In this document: positions 50,499 through 61,605 of the stretch, piece by piece
Layout of the letters: the number at the start of each line of letters is the position of its first letter
Position numbering within the stretch: the first letter of the stretch is position 1
Source of the DNA: Asterella californica
Lineage: Eukaryota; Streptophyta; Marchantiopsida; Marchantiales; Aytoniaceae
Direction of reading: 5' to 3'
DNA: 64,000 bases
Assembly: GCA_036924285.1 (NCBI GenBank)
Contig: JAYKYS010000002.1
Location: forward strand, 37,494,501 to 37,558,500
Program-made: the position numbers and the translations under genes
The notes under the pieces: generated by a model
Told to the model about the DNA's origin: nothing
Seen by the model: the letters and a program-made list of their open reading frames with translations, nothing else
Databases searched by the model: none

Positions 50499-53400
50499 GA
50501 ATACACATCAAACTGAGACGCACACGAGAGGAAAAAAATCCCAAAACCAGAAATTTACTTGATTCCCCCCATTATATGTTTGTCAGATTTTATCCTACCC
50601 TCTTAACATTGTGTTACTTGGCCACATCCCTGACTGGCACTAGAGTTTTAGCAAGTTGACCGTTGTGTAAAAACACTGCATTAAATGATATAAGAAATAA
50701 TCTGGGTTGATAATCTATTGTAAAAATATTTAAAATTAAAATTTTCATGTAAATATATGATTGATAGTTAACATACACTTCTTGCATTCTGATGACATGG
50801 CATTTTGACCTACTGAACCTGTTGTATCCAGTCGAGATGTGATCAAGTAACAAAACGTTAAGAGAAGTGGGTGAAGTCGAACAAACGTATTAAAGGTGGG
50901 GTCAAGTCAATGTCTTTCCGAGAACAAACAGAAAGTTAAGTCTACGAGACAACTCAAACATTCTACATAGAAGCAGTCGTGACTCGTGGATCATGGATGA
51001 CGTATCATGTATAGCAGTACAGTAGGTCTGGATGAGTAATTTCTGTGGTGTCGAGCTCGGGACTCGGGAGACAAAGCTGTGATCTGACCACCTACCTAAC
51101 CTGCTGGCTCATGTGGATACAGTGGTAAGCATCTCTAATGCTGCAAATTGAATGAAGTGTGCACACGATTTAAGAAGGCCGATGAGTTTGCTGCTTCTAC
51201 GCTCCTTTCTGCTTTCTACCTTTCTTGAGAGTCCTTGCCCTAGGGGCACTCATGGCGAACGCAAATCTTTCCGACCAAAACTGTGATGGAGAGCAAGTAT
51301 CATGATTGCAATATCTCAGGCTAGGGTTTGAAACTGTAGTGAAAAGTTTATAATTTTCCTCCTGTTCGGCGTGGACATTCTTCCAAGGTCGACAGATATG
51401 ATACTCTGTTTGCATGCACCATTGAAAGCTTACAACTCTTCATCCATTTCAGCGGTTTCAAGGGGCATGCATGATGAATGGTGAAGTCCTACTCCACTTT
51501 CTTCGAAACAACCAGCAGTTGGATTGACACTCCCGCATACATTATTCCCGAGTGGGGCCACGGTCGTACCAAGAAGTGATGCCCGATGACCGCATCGGAG
51601 ATCAAGAGCGGTTTGATCCATTGCCTCGAACTCTTCTAACGTAGGTCAATGCGGCCCATTATCTTTTTCCACTCTTGATGAAACCATGAAAAGGAACAAT
51701 TTCGCCTTTCACTGCAGAGTTGCCGCGAGTACATCGTACCGGCACTCCAAACCAAACGACCATTCTCTGTTTAGGTCAAGCAGTTGTAGGTTGTAGTCGG
51801 ATACCTAGAAAAGGAATGCGTTTGGTTAGATGCTGGTTGAGGCCCTTCCGTAAGCCGTAGGTAAAGTGAACCATGAGGTACACCCTGTCTGTCCGTCCGT
51901 CCGCCCGCCGAAAGTTTTCTTCATCAGCCGCCGGGCACCAACCAGCACTGGAACGGCGAAGCAGTCAGTCAGTGGAGCATTTTAGCTGCACTTCTTCAAA
52001 CCAAGAGCGAGGACAGATATGGATGATGTATAATCAGTTGGAATACGTACAGAAAATACGCGATCGTCAGACCTAAACTTTTGACTTAGGTTTATATATA
52101 CATCGAGTGGGCCACAAGCTCCAGTAACGTGTCTTCTATTCTTGTCCTGGGATCTACGAGGGGAGCTAGATTGCAGGTTTTCACTCGAACTCATACAGAT
52201 TATGAAGCAGTGGTGGAAACTACGCTTGCCGTTGATGTCGTCTCCGAAAAGCAAAAGTATCTACAAGCCGACGGTGGAATCCGCCATTCCGAGATCTTAA
52301 TCCGCCCTGTCAAGACGGTCGGAACTTTAGAGTGCATATCATCAGATTTCACCTGCACGTGAATCACATTCAACTGAGTACTCCTTGCAACAACTCCAAA
52401 CTGAAGAAACTCAAATCTCTCTTCAGCTTTAGGGTAGATTCACTATCAGCCGCATTGAATCTGCACCACTCAGTAAAAGAAGAAGTCACTTTGCTGATAC
52501 CAGAATTCAAAACTCCTGCTCTTCTTTCTTGCGTCCGTTTGCCTTGCTATCCTCTGGAAGTACAGACTCCAGAGGCCACGTGATAATCACAGACTCGGTG
52601 ACAAAGGAGGATGTCCCTGCAACAAGATGATATATTCGCATAGTAAATATTGCAACTATTTATTTTATAGTTTATCTAGTGAACATCCCAAGAATCGTTA
52701 AAACATTCGAATTGTAAAGTATTCAAAATATAAAATCGTAAGAAAGGTACTATAAATTAGAAATATATATACAAAATGAATCATGTATATACGAAAATCC
52801 CCAGTGATTAACTTTTAAATTGTAAGATCAAACATTTCCGATTAATAAATTTTATACATAGAAGAAATACTGAGAGCTTACTGTCATGTTCTTGATATAT
52901 ATAATTCAAAATCGACCAATGTGTAACTTCGACATGTAGCTCGACCGGTATGTTAGTGGAGTTCATGAGTGGTGTATATCGATATGGATATGGAGATTGA
53001 CTGAACATGAAACATGTTAGACTATTTTCTAAGATCAAGAATTATAATATATTTTTCTCTTTTCTCTTTTTCCCTTATCGAAGTATAATTGTAACATTAC
53101 TTTATGTTAGATGAGTTGTTAGTTACTTCTTTTAAGTGTTGGTTTTTGTTAGCTTTGAACCCAATTACCACATAGCTATGAGTTTTTGTGAACATAGTAT
53201 GAGATATGCTGATTGTAGTTTAAAAGTTGAAATTTTACATGAGTCTATTTGAGAACATAGTATGAAGCTCACTCTTGTCTTAAAATTCTAGTTTCAAAGT
53301 ACAGTATAGTGCGTAATTATATGAACTAACTGCTACAATAATCAACTTAACACTTAAAAGGTTACACTGTGACAATTTAAGTAACTATAGAATAAGGCTT

Positions 53401-54288
53401 CGATCCTCTTCGACCTTCACAAGTTGTATTTGCAGAAAAAAGTTGCATACGGTTCGAAAAAGTCATCGAGAAAACAAATACTTTCTAGTTTAAATTTTGC
53501 AAAGTTTTCAACTAAATTATGCAATTGATTTTCTTTCCTTTTCTTACCAGGAAGTGGCTGATTTTCACCACAAACCTTCAAGAAATCCCGTGTAGTACTC
53601 GTCCGTTCACTCATGGACTTGGTATGAATATGATTTATTCTTCATTGAGACCCTAAGAGTCAAAGAAGACAAAGATCAGAAAACAAAATCGAAGAAACTT
53701 CTAACTCTATTGTAAATTACTAACCCTCCCTTTGGATAGCTTTGGTTCTACTTGCATCGACAGGTTTCATGGTAAATGCACTCTTGAGGGTGTGGAAATC
53801 ATTGACAGTGATCTGGTGGACGACTTTAACTTCACTATATAATGTACCATTCAGATTCAGGGAAGTGTGAGTGCATAATCTTCCTTCTCGAACTATGTGA
53901 ACTCAAGCGATATCGCGCAATCAGTTGTAGTGTCCTCCGTGATATCAGAGCCAAATGGTAGTTTGCTTCACCGGAAATGAGAAGCGGGTTAACATTCTCA
54001 GAGTAATACTGCATTCTTGAGATCGGATATTACCGTAGTATTTCCGTTGCTCGTTGTTCGGATTATGTCTCGACGAGCAAGAAGCTGATCCACCCATCAG
54101 ATTCTGGCATTCTCCATCTTGCCGCCCAAGATACAACGTCTGCCTACCATCCTGTTGTCCTCGAGCTAAGCATTGTATGAGGAGAGATTCCGTCCGTAGG
54201 AAATGACTTGATGTGTGCAGCATATTTGAGAGTAAGATACAGTGGCTCATGTATGAACGTAGGTCGAGTACGTACGAAGGATGATTAC
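50499..54288. other. Intergenic DNA, no gene recognised
   Basis: A possible exon-like stretch on the + strand starts after acceptor GATTGCAG at 52177 (VFTRTHTDYEAVVETTLAVDVV) but no partner exon could be found. 52.6-53.5 kb is very AT-rich. Confidence 0.35.
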
Positions 54289-54320
54289 AGGATCATGCTG
54301 ACAGAAGACAGCATGATCCT
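54289..54320. repeat. Perfect 12-bp hairpin
   Basis: AGGATCATGCTG (54289-54300) and CAGCATGATCCT (54309-54320), 8-base loop. Function unknown. Confidence 0.8.
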
Positions 54321-54953
54321 ATTCGGTATCATATGTCCTTTTTATGCTCCGCCATTATTGGTTTGCTCTTGTCTCTCCATCAGTACGAGTTTTATCATCG
54401 GTGAATGTCCCAAAGCACATCGGCCTGCCTCTTCGGGCCACTGTACTTTCTGCTTCATAGATGTTGAATGAATGGGTTAGTGACTTGTTTCGTATCCACG
54501 TATTATATATACATTATCAAGCTAATCCAGGATCCAGATCATGCAAGAGCTTATTTGGCACGTTAATTATTTCCTAAGTACAAGAGAGCAGAGAATATGT
54601 TGTCGTTGAACAACTTACTTTGAGCCCAGGAAGAGGGCTTTAAGCTGGGCCGCTTCTGAACTCCTCGGTGTGGGTGGCAGAGGGTCATACTGTACATCTG
54701 CCGGTTCCTCGTTGTCATTTACCTGTGCTTTTGGATGATTTAGAGCTAATCATAATTTACTTATTACTTCGCTACGTAAAACAGTTTCAACCAGTGATCT
54801 CCCAACTTTGCATTCCTTCTTGGAAACTTGCTGTCATCATTGACTGTGAACTTATTTACTGACTGAAGGCTCTGGTTCAGAAAAGAAATGCAGATGTAGA
54901 ATGATACTGTCATTCGACGCCGATGCAGTTCTGCATGACAGCCATGAATGATC

Positions 54954-55103
54954 TTTTTTTTTGTTTGTTTGGATTTGTTTTTAGGCCTCTTTTCGCTGTG
55001 GGGCTTTCTGCAGCCGTATGCTGCTGCCCTTGCACAGCGTGAGTCCGCCCGCCAGGCGGACTCGACCCCACGCCGCTGGGGCTACAGGCGGATGGGGTCA
55101 TGG
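54954..55103 (-). repeat. Young tRNA-related SINE with perfect target duplication
   Basis: 150 bp on the minus strand: a GC-rich head with a B-box-like GGGGTCGAGTCCGCC, the block GGCAGCAGCATACGGCTGCAG, then GAGGCCTAAAAA and an A-rich tail ending in eight A (eight T at 54954 on +). A perfect 23-bp direct repeat flanks it (54931-54953 and 55104-55126), the signature of LINE-driven insertion. The SINE relic at 30135-30275 is a diverged copy. Confidence 0.88.
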
Positions 55104-55126
55104 CTGCATGACAGCCATGAATGATC

Positions 55127-58100
55127 AAATCATGCTGAGCAATTACTTCTGATGCATCCTGGGAAAGTACTGTCAATATGTGCATGAAATGTTATCATGC
55201 TGAGCTGCAGTCTCCTTGTTGTTGGGGTTGATCTTGACTTAAATCGATTCCATACGTGCGTCAGGGCGAGCGACCAAGATCACAATTCTGAACCTGTGCG
55301 CAGCGCACCATACAAGTCATTTCTGGCTAATGAATTAAAATGGCAAGCATACTGGAGGCTGGAGATGCAACCCATTATTGAAGCATACTCTGCTCGCACA
55401 TGCTTCATTGAACGTTTCCGAACTCCAGGATCAACGTACGGGTACATCGTTTGACTGTACACCGTGCTTTCTCAGTTGCTGCTTGATTTCAACAACCCAA
55501 CAATTTGGTTGTCATTATCATTATTCGTATTTCCAGTACAATTTAAGTAACTCTAAGCACTTCCGTTGCATTGGAGGTTCCTTCACCATTCTATAGTAGT
55601 CAGAAAAGCAGGTCTCTTAAGTTGGCAGGGTGAGAAGTCATTATCTGATTATAAGGGTTTTCCTACTGACTACATACATACTCAAGAACAAAGCAGATTT
55701 CGAAGGCCTTATGATGAATCACATTTCTTATAACCAGACGTGGAACAAAGATTTGGGAGATCAGATATTTTGAACTGATGGGAAGCTGACAAACTTATTG
55801 AGTGGATAAAGAATAATTGCATCTGAAGGCATGAGTGGGGCTGGGGATATGTGCTATGCAGGTGCTCCAGTCACGTAGATAGCTGTATATACTTACCGTC
55901 TAGGACTCAGATTTGTTCACAGGATTTGTGAATAATGTGGTCCAATGACTTGTCATCAGTGCGCCATTTTCACCTCCACGTCACCTGAGAAGAAGAATGC
56001 ACTTCTGAGCCCGCGCCTCCAACCCTTTCCCTTTACGCAAGAAAATTTTTAACTCCATGATTGCAACGAAAGCTGGAGTGTGCTGGATCTTACCTGCAGG
56101 ATGGAACGGACGAACGAGTGGAGACTGATTTCGTTCCTTCTTTTCTCTCTTTGGTCTGATTCTCTTGTTCGTGCGGAACCGGCCCACGCAAACTCATCAT
56201 ACTTGACGACAGAGCAAAAGGTTTGTCTGACTGCCTTCCTTCAAAGTCTCGTGGACAAGCAAAAGCACGAATGAAGGACGAAAGAGTTTGACCTTTTTAC
56301 GCTCACAGACGAAGATGATACAAGTTAGAAGAACATGAAACGGAGTAGATTCAGTAGAAGTTGTACGCTGCTGCCATTAGCACTGCTCTTCAAATCATGA
56401 ATCTCCCTTTCTCCAGCGGCCAGTCTTATGCCTGGCAGTTTAAGCTGTCGTGAAAATTGACCACGCCGAAAGAAGCCGCGGGAGCACGTGCTCACCGCTC
56501 GTGCCAAGCCTCGCCTCCGACTGAAAGGAACCGGACCTTTTGCTTTTCTCCACCGCTTCGCCATCACTTTTCCTTCCTTCTTCCCTTCATGTTCACTTCT
56601 TTCTTCTACCCTAAATCTCCGACCACAGCCATTCGGCGATGTGAAAAACAAAAGGGCAGACATGTTTTGTCGTGTAGTGTATTTTATCTTATTCATATAC
56701 GGGATGGACGGATAGAAACGCTATGAAATCCGAACTAAAAAGAAGAAGTCTGTTGTCGTATAGTGTATTTTGTCTTATGCACGCTGAGGAAGGAGTGAGT
56801 TTGAGTTATCGCACAGCCTTGCAAGCGTAGCACCATTTTACTCTTGTCCAGACACCTCTTTATATCAGATAATAGTAATATGAGAAAATATAATAATAAT
56901 TTATAGAATTAAATCAAAACCTTTTTGCACAGATGTGTAACGTTTTAGAAATAATTTTGTTTTTAAATTTTACATTTAATTTCTGCTCAACTGAACCAGT
57001 TATAAGGACTTTTTCTACATTTAACAAATTTGAACTTGTATCAAGTTTAATTTTAATTTATTTGTATTTTAATCGCCATATTTCATGGAATATCTAATGA
57101 ATTGAGACTTTTGCTTGTAATGTGCTATCGCGAATTTTCAGTTTATAAATGTGTTAATGTTCATATCTCAAGTCTTCATTTGAAGTTGTAGTTGTTGTAA
57201 ATAAATCCTCTCTCAACTGAGAATTAATGAGGGGTGATCATCTTCCTCTCTTTTTGTTTACGGTTTAAGAGTTTTTTTTAAAGAAACAAGAGAATTATGA
57301 AATATTCCATTTATTACGATTTAAATTCCTTTGTATTCATCCACTATAGAAAATCAGTACTTCATCATTTTAACTACCGTAGTGGGGGGAACGATTATTT
57401 TCTCTAATTCAACTAATATGTAAAAGAAATATCCTTTGACTACTCGGCATTATGTAAACTGATTATGCATAAAAGAAATGCCATTCCTTATCATGTGACA
57501 TTTTCCCAAAACACTATAGAGAATTAACCACCTCAAATATTTGTTTCATAAATCATTTTAGACTTTAAATGTTGTTACTTATATGATTATCTAAATGAAA
57601 TCATGATTCTTATTCAATCATGTTAAGTTTATGATCATCTTTTTGTTAAATCATAATATTTTATGTAAGGGACAAAACATACATTAGAAGGTCCAAAAAG
57701 TTTCTCCAAATCTTCACAAGGGAAAAAAGTATTAAAAGTACAAGAAACGCTCAAATGTTAGATTTAGTCGATCTAATGATGTAGATTGTAAGATGATGAT
57801 CTAATAGTATATATTAATCAAATACAATAAAGTAAAATATAACAAATTAAAAACAACTATATTCACACATTAGACACCCTTTACTAGTGTTTTTCAACTG
57901 CTTTCAACAACTTCTGCATATATTCACATCACCTTTCCATGTAATAGTCTGGCTTCTATCCGTAGAATTTGAAGAACAAGAATATGAGTCGGCTATAAAA
58001 TTAGAATTAGAGTATTCAAAAGCAAAATGAATCTTTCCACATCTCTATGAGTTCTTCAGAAAGGCAGGAGAATAAAGCGCAGACTTGTGAAATTATAGGT

Positions 58101-58231
58101 TCTCGCATTTATGGATAACGAGTTAGTTACAAGCGATGATTATTGAGTATGACCTTCGTTGGGATAATGTAACATTCTTAGGTTCCTAGTCCTTTCTCTT
58201 CGTCCTTCTGGATCCTAGAATATATGGATTT
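55127..58231. other. Intergenic DNA, AT-rich from 56.9 to 57.9 kb
   Basis: Overlapping frames at 56.3-56.7 kb occur on both strands without recognisable domains. Nothing supported. Confidence 0.35.
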
Positions 58232-58268
58232 GTACGTCATTTTCCCATCATATAGGAAAATGACGTAC
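58232..58268. repeat. Perfect 14-bp inverted repeat containing ACGT boxes
   Basis: GTACGTCATTTTCC (58232-58245) and its exact complement (58255-58268), 9-base spacer. Each arm carries TACGTCA/TGACGTA, a bZIP-type ACGT core. Could be a hairpin or a paired binding site. Confidence 0.8.
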
Positions 58269-58935
58269 GAACGGGTGTTAGCGATCAATCAAGCGTAGAT
58301 AATTAACCAGCCAGGGAAAAAGCTGTGTGATGACAATAATTTAGCCTGTAAAAGTGTTACAAGGAATTGATAGGGATATAAAGTCGTTGCAGTGGACTGC
58401 TGTTCTCATTTGTACGCTTCATTAGACTAGAAAATAGTATAAATAAAAGCTGAGAGAAGAGAGAAGGACAGACAGTCTCTCACTACAGTACTGAGAAAAA
58501 TAAGTTCAGTCGATTAGTTGCAATAGAAAAAGGAAACTCTAAGGGGCCACGCATTCAAGTTTATTCCACTCCTGATTGATGGGTACGGACAGTACCATAA
58601 GTCGTTCCATAACATACTGCGCCTTGTCCGTATTCTTGCTTTGTAACCGCCGTCAGGGGTACTTGTACTACAGAGTCCTGTTGTTACATAGTTGGCAACA
58701 GTTCATTCATTCCATTCTTCTTTCCTCAGTGTTTCCATAGCTGGCGCGCCTTCGGACGATATGTCTCTTACAGAGCTCTGAAATTTCTGACAAAGATATC
58801 ACATCCGCTAAGTACGCAAGTAAGTAGGAAGCTGGAAGCTCGAAGGAGAAAAGGAGGCGCCTTCTGTCACAAGCACAAGCACTTTAAAACTGGCTAGGCT
58901 AAGTCCGCACAAGTCACTGAAGTTTCGCTTTCGCT

Positions 58936-58968
58936 TTCTGTGCTGGAGTAAAGGACTCCAGCACAGAA
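58936..58968. repeat. Perfect 14-bp hairpin with 5-base loop
   Basis: TTCTGTGCTGGAGT (58936-58949), loop AAAGG, exact complement at 58955-58968. Lies about 0.9 kb past the stop of the GGCT-like gene on its downstream side. Function unknown. Confidence 0.85.
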
Positions 58969-59878
58969 GAACTTTGAGCTTTTTCATGGTGTGAGAGCTC
59001 TACCTAGATAGGATAAGAATCCCTAAGCATATCCCAGGGCTCGCTTGTACAGGTAATAAATTAGTTGTGCTTGACCCATTCACAACAACCGTCTGTGGAG
59101 CCTTACATAAAAGCACAATTTCAAGGGTTTGGGAAATTCGTCTGAAGTATTGAAAGTTGGAAAACTCAATAGACAAAACGAACGGTAGTGAAGCTCGCAC
59201 ACTTGCCTGCAGGGCAGGAGAAATACTATGTGTGTCGTGTGTCGTGTACTCACTACCTGTTGCTTCCTTGACAGACAATCGGCAAAAAGCAGAGCAATAA
59301 ATGTTGACCACCTACATACATACGTACATACATACATACAGGACATGAAAGAGAGACTCGTAATACCCAAAGGGTGACCCCCCTCCTTGGCCAAGAAGTT
59401 AGGAAGAATGAAATATATAAGCATCTAAGACATTCCCAAGACAGACTCTGCAAAGTACACAGAAACGTAGGTTGGAAGTGCTAGCTAGCTTCAAATCACA
59501 ACTCCCGACATGCAAGGAAGAAAAGAATGCAGCTACTAGTAGAGACAAGCATGTCGATCGGTTTATCAGCATCGCATAGTACCAAAGCACCACGTTGTAA
59601 TCAGTATCACTTCTTTTGCTATCCCTCGCGAGGCTACAGAAAAGAACCAATGCACATAAGGCGCGATTAGTTACTTATTGGTTTTCTGTTAATACGATGT
59701 GACACCGGAATTGAACGGGGCAAAACTACGGAGTGTTTGCATGACATTGTGAGGTACCCCACCTTTTAGGGTGCCATGGCCATACTGACAGAAGCGAGAA
59801 GGGCCCTCCGGAGGCCTGGAGATGGTCTGACACGTTTCTAACACCCTAAGCGAGCCAGTATGTGTTGTGACTGAGGTA
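58969..59878. other. Downstream region of the GGCT-like gene
   Basis: No gene recognised; includes an ACAT-type microsatellite at about 59313-59340. Probably holds the 3' UTR at its right end. Confidence 0.4.
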
Positions 59879-61605
59879 TCAGGACTCGGGGAATGATTCA
59901 GCGCAGCTCAAGGGACCCGTCGAGGACTTACGGACCATCTGAGAACGTGATACGACATAAGCTCTAGCTTCTTCTTCTGAGAGTCCGTACTCCAAAAGGC
60001 CTTTGATGATAACCTGACTATACGTTTCTGAAGGAGCGCAAACTGGGAGTTCCCGTTCATTGTATCTCGTCGTATCAGCAGCGGAGCATCTGTTGAAATA
60101 CGACAGAAGATCAAACGCCGTGAATTTCATCCAAACTTGATTTGAGAAGTCCAAAAAAGCGTTTAGATTTCACTAAATGACACTGAGGATGTAAGGCCTA
60201 CGGACTGACATGGCAAAGAAGCAGACTGCAAACGTCAATCACTTTGTGGGTTGAAACTATGACGTTGCGGGGACTGTTTACTCCAAATCAACCACCACAG
60301 AAGTCCTTGCTTAAATCTTACGTGATTGTCAAGATAGGCAATCCATCTTCATCACCTAAATATTTGATCGTTCCGTACCAGGACCCCTGCAAGAGGAAAA
60401 TAACGCGACCTAAGAGAACAGCGGGGTAAACTGGCGAGCCCATTTCTCTAAAGCTGCGTTTAGAAGTAGCAAAACAGTCCACACAACCGAAAGACTATCA
60501 CAAACTCTCTGTAGCCACAACAGGCATACAATACAAGGTTCTAACACATTGCTGGCGTTCCCCCACTACATATATCCAGGCAGAAGTACCACTTCACAAC
60601 TTTCAAGGTACAACGCCTCGCCTAAAATTTGCCAACATTGTAATCTGGGGACAGAATTTACCGGTAAGAATTCGAAGGTATGGTGAGGCGATGCTGCCAG
60701 GTTATTTCTCAGTGTGTTGATGTGGCTCCATTCGACAGTTAAGTGTGAGTCGTAAGGATCCATGTGATTCTCTTGTGCAAGAACGTCGCAGAACTGTTGC
60801 AACCTGTTCATCCAAGAAACAGTAAGTAGTGAGGAAGTAATGGCGAGCCGCAGGAGGAGACTTTAAGTACTGCAGACGAGGAGCTTCTACCCATTTGGGT
60901 CTTCTCTTTTCATGACTAGGAGATTCGTGGTTCAGAGAGTCATGTACAAACTCACGTGATCTTGTACATGCGAATCAGAGTAGTAGGAGACGTTTCATCT
61001 GGGATAGGATTAAGAAATGCAACACCACCCGAACCCCAGGTGGAGGTCCACTTCCGACCAAATATCAGTTCGTGAGGGCTCTGTACCCAGCGAGAAGTCA
61101 CTGGGGGTGTCTTATCTCTTCCCCCGCAGCAGGCTTTCGCCATACCTTCTGCCTGCTCAAGTAGAACGAGTTCACACCTGCTCAGCTGAAGGAAGCAAAG
61201 GTGCAGTAAACAAAAGGGGAACCCGAAACGAAAGAATTCCTTGGTCTCGTGCTCGCAGTGGGCATGAGATGAAATATGATGATAATCTATCGTCGTTTGA
61301 ATCACACCAAACAGTTGAATTCTCGATCTCACGAGGAGGAGACGCTGAAAACTCTGTCAAATACTCGGGAGGTTCTCGAACGATTGTTACGAATCAAAAG
61401 TCACAAACTTGTGCTCGAGAATAGAGCTTTAAGAAACAAACAGTTCTAATCCTCATCATACCTGTCCTCCTTTGATGTAACACATAAACCTTGCAGTGCA
61501 CATATTTGAAGCATAGCTGGCATACCATACGTAGGTAGTGGCAGGATCCTGCACCAGAGGAGGGTGTCCAGCTAGAGGAGTCGACGCATCTGCTGAGATT
61601 GTCAT
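59879..61605 (-). CDS. GGCT-like (gamma-glutamylcyclotransferase-fold, YGSN-type) protein, five exons
   Basis: Exons 61605-61463 plus base 61462, 61185-60956, 60803-60662, 60386-60322 and 60089-59879. All introns are GT-AG and the phases (0, 2, 0, 2) fit, giving 263 residues. Residues about 26-47 read VWYASYASNMCTARFMCYIKGG, matching the WYFAYGSNM...R...Y..GG start of a bacterial family often labelled histone deacetylase but which I place in the GGCT/AIG2-like superfamily. Then CCGGRDKTPP (67-76), ELIFGRKWTSTWGSGGVAFLNP, RMYKIT.LQQFCDVLAQE, SWYGTIKYLG and LPILTIT follow in the family order, and an ETYSQVIIKGLLEYGLSEEEARAY helix. The usual YGSN loop is YASN here. The reaction is unknown. Start ATG 61605 is chosen because an in-frame upstream ATG is absent; a frame at 61801-61670 may be a leader ORF or an upstream exon. 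Confidence 0.85.

Noticed and set aside
48269..50853. Shared RMQEVY stretch in a + strand ORF (48269-48541) and a minus-strand ORF (50614-50853) as a protein family.
   Set aside because: Similarity covers only about 20-25 bp of DNA; more likely a short dispersed repeat.
52129..52362. Exon-like + strand ORF after a GATTGCAG acceptor.
   Set aside because: No recognisable domain and no partner exon in phase could be found.
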